DNA of 64,000 nucleotides from Paenibacillus lautus NBRC 15380 (GCF_004000945.1 NZ_BIMF01000001.1:558001-622000); one strand, 5' to 3'. Positions 37,352-45,722 are shown, counted from the first letter of the stretch. The notes: generated by a model from the sequence alone, not told the origin. Program-made: numbers and translations.

Positions 37352-38194
37352 ATGCCTTATCCCAATTACGCTTTCCCGGTACTATCCGCCCGAGACAAGC
37401 TGCTCCCTTTTTATTTGCTTGGCATTGGTCTGCATCATGAACAGGAGCCTATCCGTCGAGATCAAGGCATTCAGGATTATCAGTGGATTCAATGCCGCAG
37501 CGGCGAGGGCAAGTTCAAACTAGGTGAAACGGAACAGATCGTCAAGCAAGGCATGGGTATGTTGCTGTTTCCTGGCCAGAAGCACGAGTACTATGCTCTA
37601 TCGGGGAGTTGGGAAGTCGATTGGATCATCTTCGATGGCAGAGGAATAGCAAGCTTGTTTGAAACAGTCGGCATTGTCGGCACATGCGTATTCACGCTCG
37701 CGACGCCTGAACACCTTCTATCCCGAATGCGGGAGCTGCTGCAAGCTGCTCTTACGCCGCAAGATCTAACGTTAAGCAATTACGCCTGCTCCGCCATCCT
37801 CTATACCTTATTGACGGAAATTATACAGCGCATCTCTGTCGAGGGGAGCGATACCGTCGGGCAGCAGTATGAGCGGTTGAAGCCGGCCCTGGACTATATT
37901 GACGAGCATTATGCCGATGAGATTACTTTGCAGTCGCTCGCCGGACTGATGGGCATCACACCGGAATACTTCTGCCATCTGTTCAAGAAGACGACAGGCA
38001 TTCGTCCCATCAGCTATGTCAATCAGGTAAGGATTAACAAGAGCAAGGAATTGCTGCTCGACAATGCGCAGCGCGGGATGCAGGATATTGCTCGTCAAGT
38101 CGGCTTCGAATCCGCCAGCTATTATGGAGCAATCTTCAAGAAGATGGAGCGGATGACACCCGGCGCCTTCCGCCGCAGCTATCAGAAATCGTAA
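37352..38194 (+). CDS. AraC-family regulator, probable GH42 activator
   Basis: 280 residues. N-terminal cupin-like sugar-sensing domain (EQIVKQGMGMLLFPGQKHEYY), C-terminal AraC domain with both HTH elements (LAGLMGITPEYFCHLFKKTTG and ARQVGFESASYYGAIFKKME). The short divergent spacing from the beta-galactosidase gene and the family habit of sensing sugars point to control of GH42; the inducer is not visible. Confidence 0.88.
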   Translation: MPYPNYAFPVLSARDKLLPFYLLGIGLHHEQEPIRRDQGIQDYQWIQCRSGEGKFKLGETEQIVKQGMGMLLFPGQKHEYYALSGSWEVDWIIFDGRGIASLFETVGIVGTCVFTLATPEHLLSRMRELLQAALTPQDLTLSNYACSAILYTLLTEIIQRISVEGSDTVGQQYERLKPALDYIDEHYADEITLQSLAGLMGITPEYFCHLFKKTTGIRPISYVNQVRINKSKELLLDNAQRGMQDIARQVGFESASYYGAIFKKMERMTPGAFRRSYQKS

Positions 38195-38428
38195 AATATG
38201 TACCGTCCAAGCTCCACCGATCCGATCCCCGGCAAGAGAACAAGGACAAAATTAGCCCCATGTTCTCTTTACCGGGCGATAATAACTAAGTAAGCAGCAC
38301 TAACTTAGCTTCGTCCCCCATGTGTCCAAGCCGTTGAAGTTCACGCAGTACTCCACAAATATACGGACTATCCAACATATTTATCATGGCATGTTATCCC
38401 CTAGCCGATATGGCCAACTTTAAAGTTA
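38195..38428. other. Intergenic region, no gene recognised
   Basis: About 230 bases after the AraC gene. An imperfect dyad near 38250-38275 could end the AraC transcript but lacks a good T-tract. Nothing else seen. Confidence 0.3.
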
Positions 38429-38697
38429 TCAACATCGTATTTCACTATTGAGGTGCCATTCGTCAATATCTTCCCTCCACAATTGGAATGGATCAGTCGG
38501 ATTTGGAGCTGTAAGATTAGCTTTATCATGGGCATTTTTAGACGGGTTAACATCGAATACCACTGTGTCTGGATTCCATGTAGAACGATCTCTCAAAGGC
38601 TGATGTGCGTACAAATAAAATGGCGAAACCTTTATACGGGTATTACATGGGTTATATCTGTTATTGGTTGAATGATGGGTTCATTCGTCACCCCCCC
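38429..38697 (-). pseudogene. Small gene remnant or frameshifted hypothetical gene
   Basis: A GTG after a GGAGGGGGGGG tract (38690-38697) starts MTNEPIIQPITDITHVIPV and then stops. In the next frame the sequence continues as SPFYLYAHQPLRDRSTWNPD...FQLWREDIDEWHLNSEIRC, ending at 38429. The second part has protein-like composition. A one-base shift would join them. No family recognised; may be a decayed toxin-island gene. Confidence 0.35.
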
Positions 38698-38701
38698 CTC
38701 C

Positions 38702-38742
38702 AAAAGAAGAAACCTTGAAAGGCATGACGCCAATCAAGGTTC
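38702..38742 (-). terminator. Terminator of the orphan immunity-like gene
   Basis: Minus-strand AACCTTGA / TCAAGGTT stem followed by TTCTTCTTTT, 13 bases after the stop of the 119-residue gene. Confidence 0.65.
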
Positions 38743-38754
38743 GAAATAAAATAT

Positions 38755-39114
38755 TTAACCTTCCTGATGTTCCGTTTCCGCTAAATTAATCGCCACGGCT
38801 AGTTTAATTTGAAATATTTTACTCAACCGTTTTTGGAAATCCTTCAGATTATAAGTTTCAATTAAAGGAACTTCCGAATGATTGAGTCTACTAATTTCAA
38901 CTTTAGCGATTTTATCAATGTCAACCAAAATAGTGTATATATCCTCGCCTTGTTCAGGTGTCCAATTCAAAATATATGCACTTTTTAATTCTCCAAAAGT
39001 AACTTTTAACACATTCATTATTATTTCGGCTTTTCCGTCTTTAGCCAAAACCAAATTCGAACCCTCTAGTTCCTTTCTGAAATCTTGTTCTTGTTTACTT
39101 CCTTTGAGTTTCAT
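38755..39114 (-). CDS. Candidate immunity protein of an orphan toxin cassette
   Basis: 119 residues, soluble and acidic (MKLKGSKQEQDFRKELEGS; DIYTILVDIDKIAKVEISRL). No family recognised. The ATG overlaps the stop of the truncated toxin C-terminus (ATGA), the arrangement expected for toxin-immunity pairs. Its original toxin domain seems lost. Confidence 0.6.
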   Translation of the reverse strand: MKLKGSKQEQDFRKELEGSNLVLAKDGKAEIIMNVLKVTFGELKSAYILNWTPEQGEDIYTILVDIDKIAKVEISRLNHSEVPLIETYNLKDFQKRLSKIFQIKLAVAINLAETEHQEG

Positions 39115-39345
39115 TTTATCACTCCCGGTGTAGCAGTAACTAGATTTCCATGCTTATCGGTTAATACACTAATTCCGCCACCAAGATTATCATGCTTATT
39201 ATTCAACGGGCCTCTCCCCCTAATTCCAGCACGGTTGAGAATAACCTCCCTAAGGATCAAAGCCGCCCCCTGCCCCAAATAATTAGACCAGCCGCCTGCT
39301 GAATCGACTTCGGCCTTTACGTCTTCGATTTTAGCGCGTTCTATT
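39111..39345 (-). pseudogene. Orphan C-terminal cassette of a WXG-type toxin
   Basis: Open in one frame without a start codon. It reads RAKIEDVKAEVDSAGGWSNY, LNRAGIRGRGPLNNKHDNLG and ends LTDKHGNLVTATPGVIK. The part up to NKHDNLGGG is nearly identical to the pre-toxin region of the intact toxin at 39772-40968 (EVDSAGGWSNYLG...NKHDDLGGG), also at DNA level (39190-39240 against 40190-40250). The toxin domain that should follow is missing or reduced to about 20 residues. Confidence 0.75.
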
Positions 39346-39370
39346 GTTTAAGGAAGAGGGTAATATAGGG

Positions 39371-39414
39371 CAAAAGAAAAACCTTGACTGAGTGACGAGC
39401 ACTCGATCAAGGTT
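39371..39414 (-). terminator. Terminator of the toxin/immunity pair 39422-40968
   Basis: Minus-strand stem with ends ACCTTGA / TCAAGGT and inner GAGTG/CACTC, followed by TTTTTCTTTT. It separates the active pair from the orphan cassette. Confidence 0.75.
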
Positions 39415-39421
39415 ATACTAA

Positions 39422-39769
39422 TTACTCTACGGTTACATTATCACTTCTAAATGTCATTATTTTTATATCTTCTTCACCTTCAAAGACGATTTTTATGTCT
39501 TTCGACATTGAAGAAGAATCCACATCCGTACAACTGATCTCCAAGATTGAATCGGAATCTACCGTATCATTTGTTGAATCTAAATGATAACTTTGTACAT
39601 TTTCAAAAGTAACCTTAATTAATTTCATTTCATCTTCCTCGGGACTGTAATTTTTTTGTCTCCAATTACAGAGATCGATATCGAGAACCAGTTTCTCGCC
39701 GTTAATACTAATATTTTCTAATAGGCTGTCATGCAGATCGTATTCTTCAATAAAAGTAGCTATTTTCAT
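39422..39769 (-). CDS. Candidate immunity protein for the 39772-40968 toxin
   Basis: 115 residues, very acidic (pattern DLHDSLLENISINGEKLVLD). Starts 2 bases after the toxin stop. No named family is certain; the DLHDS start and alternating beta pattern are common in small immunity proteins. The position is the main argument. Confidence 0.65.
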   Translation of the reverse strand: MKIATFIEEYDLHDSLLENISINGEKLVLDIDLCNWRQKNYSPEEDEMKLIKVTFENVQSYHLDSTNDTVDSDSILEISCTDVDSSSMSKDIKIVFEGEEDIKIMTFRSDNVTVE

Positions 39770-39771
39770 AC

Positions 39772-40968
39772 TTACTCACCGTCCTTTATTACAATATGAG
39801 AAGCTTTCGAACCTTTACCCACAGGATTTCCGTCAATATCAAAATAATAATCGACTTTTTTATCGGTATAATTCGGATTGTGGATATGGTAATGGTCTAC
39901 CGATTCAAATCCTGTTGCACCTCTTTTTCCTGGATCATAACTGATTTTTACACCTGTTTCAGGATTATAATATTCCCGAGACATGGTATTCTGGGCTTTC
40001 CTTGGATCAGTTACATCCTGCCAGCCTTCTTTGAGCAATTGATCTGGTGTCTTTGTTCTTATGTCGTTGATCATGTTGCCCATGGCTTTACCGGTATCCT
40101 CATCCCCCGACTTCTTACCGTCATCATCACCGCCACCGCTACTGCTTCCATTACCGCTACCACTACCACCACTATTACCGCCACCAAGATCATCATGCTT
40201 ATTATTCAGCGGGCCTCTCCCCCTAATTCCAGCACGGTTGAGAATAGCGCCTCCAAGGATCATAGCCGACTGTTGACCCAAGTAATTGGACCAGCCGCCT
40301 GCTGAATCGACTTCTTTCATTGTGTCTGCCACGACTTTTTCACGGTACTCATTGCTAAAAAGCATTCTGCCGGCCCATATCCCCGTGTCCCAAATATCCT
40401 CGACCGTCCCGATGGTTGCATTATAGAGCATCTCTTTCCCGGTTCCAAGCGGATCTTCGTACAAGGATATCGCCGTATCCTTTAACGAGTTCCCTAACTG
40501 GGCGGCTCCGATCTTTACGCCCTCCCATAGTTCCCCTGCTTCTTGCTTCACGATGTCCCATGCCTTCCCGGCTTCCTGCTGCACCGCATTCCAGGCTTCC
40601 TCCGCTTTTCTCCCGGCATCCTCTACGGCACTATGGCCTGCGGGTCCCCTCATCATAGGGAATGCTCCCAGTAAATGCCCAGCAACTTGCATCGGTTGTC
40701 CCCGCTCATCTGCTGACTTAAATCGTTGGGCAATCCCTCTCAGCTCCAGGCTTGTCCGCTGGATATGCTCCGTGGTCAGTGTCATCTCTCGATGCGCCTG
40801 CTGAAAATCCGCATAAAAACGGGATCTCGTCGTACCTTCCCAGGCAGACTCCAGCATCTGGATGTTCTGGTTCAGCATGTGTATCATCGCTTCCAGCTGT
40901 TCATGCGCCCTGGAGCATTGCACTGCAACGTGCAGCAACATCTCCGGTGTGACCAAAATTCTACTCAT
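39772..40968 (-). CDS. WXG-type polymorphic toxin, C-terminal domain Ntox24-like
   Basis: 398 residues. N-terminal helical WXG100-like domain (residues 1-95; WEGTTRSRFYADFQQ) indicates export by the type VII (Yuk/Ess) system. A middle linker region of about 95-260 ends LNRAGIRGRGPLNNKHDD, followed by a Gly/Ser-rich hinge (260-290). The toxin domain (about 300-398) contains YYNPETGVKISYDPGKRG, VDHYHIHNPNYTDKK and SKASHIVI; the HYHxxN and SH pattern recalls polymorphic toxin type 24, a suspected RNase, from memory. Immunity candidate follows directly. Confidence 0.82.
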   Translation of the reverse strand: MSRILVTPEMLLHVAVQCSRAHEQLEAMIHMLNQNIQMLESAWEGTTRSRFYADFQQAHREMTLTTEHIQRTSLELRGIAQRFKSADERGQPMQVAGHLLGAFPMMRGPAGHSAVEDAGRKAEEAWNAVQQEAGKAWDIVKQEAGELWEGVKIGAAQLGNSLKDTAISLYEDPLGTGKEMLYNATIGTVEDIWDTGIWAGRMLFSNEYREKVVADTMKEVDSAGGWSNYLGQQSAMILGGAILNRAGIRGRGPLNNKHDDLGGGNSGGSGSGNGSSSGGGDDDGKKSGDEDTGKAMGNMINDIRTKTPDQLLKEGWQDVTDPRKAQNTMSREYYNPETGVKISYDPGKRGATGFESVDHYHIHNPNYTDKKVDYYFDIDGNPVGKGSKASHIVIKDGE

Positions 40969-41342
40969 AACAACCTCTCCATCTTGCTTTCGGGATGAAC
41001 CCGATCTCCGATCATAGCTAACTTAAATATTTTACTCTACTTGAATTATATGGAAAAGGTTCTCAAGGCCTTGCTATGTCACTTAAAACTAGGATCTTTT
41101 TCTCAGTTAGATACGGGACTTTATTACGAGCGAGATTTTCAGTCATATGACCATTATTATAGGTGGGAGGATGTAGGGAGTCACGGACATGACATACCGT
41201 AAAAAAGGGGGCGAATAGATGGTTTAAGCTATCCTTCAATTTCTCGCCCTTGGTTGCACTGAAAATGTTTAGAAAAGAATTATTTGTCCTTGTCTTTAGG
41301 TCCTATATTTTAAAACGGAGTGATAAGATTGGTAGGTCAATT
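40969..41342. other. Intergenic region of the toxin island, no gene recognised
   Basis: About 370 AT-rich bases upstream of the 39772-40968 toxin. It should contain the toxin promoter, but no convincing hexamer pair was found. Six-frame reading shows no protein-like sequence here. Confidence 0.35.
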
Positions 41343-41507
41343 CTAGCAGGCTGGATATTTGAAGAAGAAGTTCATCTGCTCTCTAATCAGATTCATCATG
41401 TTCGTCTGAAATTCCTGTTGCTCCAGTCCAACACCTCGCCTTTCTTCAGGAGATGCTGTTCGATATATTATTTCTTGATTTCCTGAAATCGATTTATAAT
41501 CATGCAT
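41343..41507 (-). CDS. Possible 54-residue small protein
   Basis: Minus-strand frame from ATG 41507 to TAG: MHDYKSISGNQEIIYRTASP, EERRGVGLEQQEFQTNMMNL, IREQMNFFFKYPAC. Charged, helical composition is protein-like, but the ribosome binding site (TTAGG) is weak and there is no known family. May be a gene remnant. Confidence 0.25.
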   Translation of the reverse strand: MHDYKSISGNQEIIYRTASPEERRGVGLEQQEFQTNMMNLIREQMNFFFKYPAC

Positions 41508-41530
41508 ATGTACCTAAAAGTATTTCATAG

Positions 41531-41570
41531 GGAAAAACCGCTCCAACAAATCCGATACGAAGGAGCGGCT
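41531..41570 (-). terminator. Terminator of the mazEF pair
   Basis: Minus-strand arms CCGCTCCTTCGTATCGG ... GGAGCGG with TTTTTCCC following, 18 bases after the mazF stop. Confidence 0.75.
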
Positions 41571-41587
41571 TATATAATAATGTACGG

Positions 41588-41929
41588 TTAGTGAATCAAC
41601 AAATCGACCCTACTCCAAACCTCATCCAAGGTCTCCTTTGGAACTCTGCAAATAAACTTGACTTGGCGAGATTGCCAATCGAGGCTCTTGATTTGATCAG
41701 AAAGAATAACCCCTTCGATCGGTAAATCCTGTGGAATAATCACCTCGAATGGGTAACCCTTAGCCTTGGAAGTTACAGGACAGAATAAGGCTAAGCCGAC
41801 TTTTCCATTATACGTCCCAGGTGAGAGCACAAGAGCTGGACGTTTTCCCGACTGCTCATGGCCAGATTGGGGATTAAACTGAAGCCATACCAAGTCGCCG
41901 CGATCAGGAATGTAATTTTCTATTACCAT
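41588..41929 (-). CDS. mazF: MazF/PemK-type endoribonuclease toxin
   Basis: 113 residues. Family motifs: RGDLVWLQFNPQSGHEQSGKRPALVLSP (in two parts, residues 10-36), LALFCPVTSKAKGYPFEV and GVILSDQIKSLDWQSRQVKF. Full length for the family, with the conserved Arg and the Thr/Ser of the active site. Cuts RNA at short sequences when not bound by antitoxin. The start overlaps the antitoxin gene by 7 bases. Confidence 0.92.
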   Translation of the reverse strand: MVIENYIPDRGDLVWLQFNPQSGHEQSGKRPALVLSPGTYNGKVGLALFCPVTSKAKGYPFEVIIPQDLPIEGVILSDQIKSLDWQSRQVKFICRVPKETLDEVWSRVDLLIH

Positions 41930-42153
41930 GACTCACGTCCTTGCGGATCACCCGTTTGAACCTCGGAATGGATATTATCAGGCGTTATTTTCGAAAGTAG
42001 ATCTTCCAGTTTATTGGTCCGTGGCTTGATGACGAGATGGCCATCTTCAACGTCAAGATCGATTTCCGAGCCTTCCTCAAGTCCTACCTCCATGGCCAGA
42101 GTCTTGGGGATACGAATACCTAAACTGTTACCCCATTTTTGAACTTGTGACAT
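41923..42153 (-). CDS. mazE: MazE-type antitoxin (AbrB-fold)
   Basis: 76 residues from the ATG at 42153 (GGGGTGATAGT upstream). N-terminal swapped-hairpin DNA-binding domain MSQVQKWGNSLGIRIPKTLA, acidic C-terminus (LEDLLSKITPDN...DPQGRESW) that should wrap MazF. Likely autoregulated; a short palindromic TATACAAAGTATA lies upstream near 42180-42195. Confidence 0.9.
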   Translation of the reverse strand: MSQVQKWGNSLGIRIPKTLAMEVGLEEGSEIDLDVEDGHLVIKPRTNKLEDLLSKITPDNIHSEVQTGDPQGRESW

Positions 42154-42268
42154 ACTATCACCCCACACTAACTAATGTTTATACAAAGTATAAACATATT
42201 CTGGGATGGAGTCAAATTATTGACCTTTCGGCGAGTTTTTTAGTAATCCATGATCGATTAGACTTGCT

Positions 42269-42742
42269 CTACTTCACAACCACCCGCTGATAAATCCCCG
42301 ATTTAATCGACTTCTCCAGAGCACTGCCGGATCTAGCGTATCCGAGCGCCTTAACCACTTGTTTCATTAACTCATCATAAGGAAGACTAATTTGAGAAGA
42401 CAGAATGGATTTCACGGCAACCGCTACTTCTTTCGGCGGTAAATCCTCGGCCATTCGCCGCTGGGCGTCATCTGTGGATACCCTGTAAATGCCATACTCG
42501 GATGGTTTTATTCTCTCTGGCCAGAAGAAGGTCATTCTGTCCACTTCCGTAGGTTCAGGTTGTATCTTCATTAACAATTCTGTAAACCTTTGATCCAATC
42601 GTGCCCCAAGTCGGGTAATGCCCCATGCCTGTAAAATACGTTTTGTAAGTAAGCTCCGGCTAATAGGTCCTTCTTCTTGAATGACTTTTCGGATCTGTCC
42701 CAAAATGATCTCCGTCGATTCTGGAAAAGTGGATTCAATCAA
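42269..42742 (-). pseudogene. DUF3320 C-terminal fragment of a large helicase-like protein
   Basis: 157 codons: EEGPISRSLLTKRILQAWGI and TRLGARLDQRFTELL are the DUF3320 pattern seen at the C-terminal end of very long DUF4011/superfamily I helicase proteins. The frame is open upstream without a normal start until it meets the end of the next gene, so this is probably the tail of a lost gene of about 2000 codons. A stand-alone small protein is less likely. Confidence 0.6.
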
Positions 42743-42758
42743 GGTATAGAGCGCAAAA

Positions 42759-43175
42759 TTACGAATGTATTTTTGAAAGAAAATCTTGAAGCATATTTTT
42801 CACTGGTAAGCTCGAAGTTTGCGATAAAATGCTATTAACACGTTGTATTATTATGGGATTATCTAATATCATTTTCTTACTATCTTGATTTGTAAAACTT
42901 CTTAGTGTGTCAATGCATATCTCGAACAACTCAACATCATTAGTGCTCAGCAATGCTATTAAAATGTTAAGTTCATACATATTGCACTCATTATCTAAAC
43001 AATATGCCAATTTTCTTTGCCATTCTACTGGTTTACTTAGTACTTGATTAGATAATTCATCCCAATCACTTGGACTAAATTCTGCAAGGATCTCGTTTGC
43101 AATGACACAGCCATCATCGTACCACGAATCTACTGTTGTATCCGCAGATAATAGGTTATCTAGTTCTTTATACAT
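42759..43175 (-). CDS. Candidate immunity protein for the EndoU-like toxin
   Basis: 138 residues from the ATG at 43175 (GGAGG 8 bases upstream; two earlier in-frame ATGs overlap the RBS). Helical, HEAT-like composition (SWYDDGCVIANEILAEFSPS; CDTLRSF-type segments). No family assigned with certainty. Low GC. Directly downstream of the toxin gene by 26 bases, as expected of an immunity gene. Confidence 0.65.
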   Translation of the reverse strand: MYKELDNLLSADTTVDSWYDDGCVIANEILAEFSPSDWDELSNQVLSKPVEWQRKLAYCLDNECNMYELNILIALLSTNDVELFEICIDTLRSFTNQDSKKMILDNPIIIQRVNSILSQTSSLPVKNMLQDFLSKIHS

Positions 43176-43201
43176 ATACATTGCCTCCATTTAATGTTGA
43201 A

Positions 43202-44416
43202 TTAAAAACCTGCTGGGCGAGATGCATTTACTGTTCCTGTTGGATAGCCACTGGTCACATTTTCACCAGCTTTAATTACATCAATTTCAACACCATTAAC
43301 AATAGCTCTATGCCAAGTTGCCCCATCTCTTAACCTGGTAGAAATAGCTGGTGCATTACCAACATTAGTTATGCTATTTAGAATTTGTTCTTCAGTCCAA
43401 GACTCTGGAAAGAGTGTACTTGTTTTAATTTTAGAAAGATTTCCATCTAGGAATTGTGTGGTAAACCTTACTTTTCTCGTACCATCAGGGTTAATCGAGA
43501 TCTCTTCAACTGCATAATTTGGATTACGGTTAGTGATTTCAGGAGAATGCCCACCAATTAAGTCATTCTTATTTGGGTTTTTGCGTTGTCCCTCCAATAT
43601 CTTATCTTTCATTTCTGGACTAATAACAGTACTGTTTGTTGGTATAACTTTACCAACCTCACCTGGCCCCTCAGCTTTCTTCGGCGTTCCTCCTCCATCT
43701 CCACTCGAATCATGCTTCAAGCCATCATTACCTTTTCTAACTTCATATTTAACAGATGGACTCAATATATCTTTCGGTTTCATAAGAGGTACTGTTGCAC
43801 CCGTAGCAATTCCTGCTGCTCCAATGATACTAGCAACATGTTCTGTAGACCATGCATTTGTAGGAAAAATGGCTTCTCTAATAGTTCCATGTACTCCAAA
43901 GGTCATACCATTGGCGAAGTCATTCGGGGAATCAAAAAGCTTATCAGCTCTTTCCACATAACCTTGGTAAGCACCTTTGGGTATGCCAGCTGTCCAGTAA
44001 TCCAAAAAGCTCCACACCGAAGAATACCGTTTATCATATCTCTCGTTAGAAGCAGCCATTATTCCGTTTCCTAATTCTTTCAAGCCGCCCCAGGCCTCTT
44101 CAAGCCAAGTCTTGGGCTCCTCTTTGCTGCCTACCAGAGCAAGAGGTAATAGTTCCTCATCTACTAATATAAATCTATAAGCAATGCGTTTTAATTCATC
44201 ACTAATTGATCTCATATATTCAATCGTCTGGGTCATTTCGCTGCGGGCTCTATGAAAATCTTCAAAAAAACGCTGCCGCGTCGTTCCCTCCCACATCAGC
44301 ATGGTATCCATTTGATGGTCCAGTGAACTTATTCTCCATTCCATTTGCAGGGACTCTATACGGAACTTCTCAGCGACTTGAATCAGCAACTCGGGTGGAA
44401 CCTGGATTTTGGGCAT
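43202..44416 (-). CDS. WXG-type polymorphic toxin with EndoU-like C-terminal domain
   Basis: 404 residues. WXG100-like N-terminal domain (MLMWEGTTRQRFFEDFHRAR near 40), about 100-220 a variable pre-toxin region, then a Gly-rich hinge (GDGGGTPKKAEGPGE). The C-terminal 130 residues read ILEGQRKNPNKNDLIGGHSP, KVRFTTQFLDGNLSKIKTST, LFPESWTEEQILNSI and SGYPTGTVNASRPAGF, which resembles bacterial EndoU ribonuclease toxins (His in GGHSP, Lys-Ser-Thr motif, FP-x-W). Probably secreted by a type VII system against competitors. Low GC in the toxin part. Confidence 0.8.
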   Translation of the reverse strand: MPKIQVPPELLIQVAEKFRIESLQMEWRISSLDHQMDTMLMWEGTTRQRFFEDFHRARSEMTQTIEYMRSISDELKRIAYRFILVDEELLPLALVGSKEEPKTWLEEAWGGLKELGNGIMAASNERYDKRYSSVWSFLDYWTAGIPKGAYQGYVERADKLFDSPNDFANGMTFGVHGTIREAIFPTNAWSTEHVASIIGAAGIATGATVPLMKPKDILSPSVKYEVRKGNDGLKHDSSGDGGGTPKKAEGPGEVGKVIPTNSTVISPEMKDKILEGQRKNPNKNDLIGGHSPEITNRNPNYAVEEISINPDGTRKVRFTTQFLDGNLSKIKTSTLFPESWTEEQILNSITNVGNAPAISTRLRDGATWHRAIVNGVEIDVIKAGENVTSGYPTGTVNASRPAGF

Positions 44417-44481
44417 TTTATATCACTCCACTATTTGCTAAACAGATTATACTCAAATGCAAATAACTGAAATTGAGAAAG

Positions 44482-44532
44482 TTAAAAAAGCGCCTACGTT
44501 GCTAACGATTAATGCACTTGCAAGGGCGCTTC
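44482..44532 (-). terminator. Terminator after the MazG-like/helicase-fragment genes
   Basis: Minus-strand arms AAGCGCC / GGCGCTT followed by six T. Sequence strongly resembles the terminator at 18395-18443. Confidence 0.72.
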
Positions 44533-44648
44533 ATGTAAATGCATCGCCATTCTTATGTATTAATGATTTATCCGATCCGTTTCTTCTTTCTCCAGGCATC
44601 AACTTATTCTTGAGCGCGATCCCGTTAATTAATTGAATGTTCAATCGT

Positions 44649-44831
44649 TCAGCGTCTCTGCTGGTGTCCCCGTTCGATCGCACTTTTCAAATGGGGAGCC
44701 AATAAACGCCCCCCTGATTGCATAACGAAGGAAGTCATAATATAGATTCCGGAAGCATTCTGCATCCCGGTGATTAAATCGTCTGCTAAGTTTTCCGTAA
44801 TCAGTTTGACATTAAGCGTTGTCGTCAACAT
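44649..44831 (-). pseudogene. N-terminal fragment of a PLD-domain helicase
   Basis: 60 codons: TTLNVKLITENLADDLITGM and YIMTSFVMQSGGRLLAPHLK match the start of phospholipase D-like domains in DEAD/DEAH-type helicase proteins, which then run to about 1000 residues. Here the frame ends at ERGHQQRR, so only the first domain start remains. It begins within the last codons of the MazG-like gene. Confidence 0.6.
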
Positions 44832-45141
44832 CGATTAGATACACCCGTTCTTGGAATCCGCCTCGAGCTTCCGCCTTCTTCTCTCTCAAGGCTTCAAGCT
44901 CTTCCCATGTTGCTCCATGTACCACCGCCAATGCCCGGATCACCTCAAGCATATCTGCAAGTTCTTCCAATGACTCCTTTGAACTTTCAGCGGCAAAGTA
45001 CTCTTCCGACTCTTCTTTCAGCTTTATGATCAATTCTTTCTTATACTCTTCCTCATCCAAGATCCGTGTGCGAAATTCTTTGCCTGTAGATTCAATGACT
45101 TGGGGAATCATATCCCGAACTAGCTTGTTGTAAACCGGCAT
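44812..45141 (-). CDS. MazG-like nucleotide pyrophosphohydrolase
   Basis: 109 residues: MPVYNKLVRDMIPQVIESTG start and the metal-binding pattern KEESEEYFAAESSKESLEEL...DMLEVIRAL (ExxE...ExxD). Members split nucleoside triphosphates or phosphoribosyl-ATP-like compounds; such genes often travel with defence helicases. RBS AGGATGAGAATCT is acceptable. Confidence 0.82.
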   Translation of the reverse strand: MPVYNKLVRDMIPQVIESTGKEFRTRILDEEEYKKELIIKLKEESEEYFAAESSKESLEELADMLEVIRALAVVHGATWEELEALREKKAEARGGFQERVYLIDVDDNA

Positions 45142-45641
45142 AGATTCTCATCCTTTACATGGTTAATTATGTATTTACATTGTATCATATCAAAGAAGCA
45201 TTCCTAACGTTATACGAAGTAATAGCTAGAAGAGAGTTCTTTTTTACAATCACCGCAACTGTCAGATAGATACTTAATTAATGCGAAATTGCCAATTCTA
45301 ATGGGTCCCTACATTGTACATCTACGGTCTTTTTTCAACTATAATTAGTGGTCTGCTCCAAACTACTAAACTCCTGAGTACTTGGATATTAGAATTAACT
45401 AACCCTCTACGGCATATCCGCAAAAAGCAACAACGGTCCGAATAACGGAAAGGCCAAAACCATCAAAAACTCTAAATCATGGACAACCCAACGGTAAAAT
45501 CCGTATACCTGTTCTGATCCAAACCGGAACATCGATGATCCCTCTACAGTATGGCAGTCAACGTTAACGACGTATCCACCAAGATTACACCTTACATAAA
45601 CTACTCCACCAGTTCCTTCTATCACCTTCGTTGCACAGCCA
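45142..45641. other. Intergenic region without a supported gene
   Basis: About 500 bases between the MazG-like gene and the terminator of the second superoxide dismutase gene. One 72-codon minus frame (45407-45625, GTG start) has protein-like sequence but lies beyond the terminator and matches no family I know. It is more likely a remnant. Confidence 0.35.
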
Positions 45642-45680
45642 ACAAAAAAACGCACCTCCCTGTGGAGATGCGTTTTACTG
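45642..45680 (-). terminator. Terminator of the second superoxide dismutase gene
   Basis: Near-perfect stem AAACGCATCTCC-ACAG-GGAGGTGCGTTT with seven T on the minus strand; the palindromic stem could also stop plus-strand transcription. Confidence 0.88.
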
Positions 45681-45722
45681 AATTTCATATATTGCAAACC
45701 GCAGGCGCTGCAACTTGCCAGA

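Noticed and set aside
38690..38698. Run of C on the plus strand as a possible assembly artefact
   Set aside because: Eight bases are within normal range and the flanks read normally; kept as a low-interest observation.
41250..41486. 78-codon plus-strand ORF
   Set aside because: Poor start context and a low-complexity hydrophobic sequence; antisense to the small minus-strand ORF.
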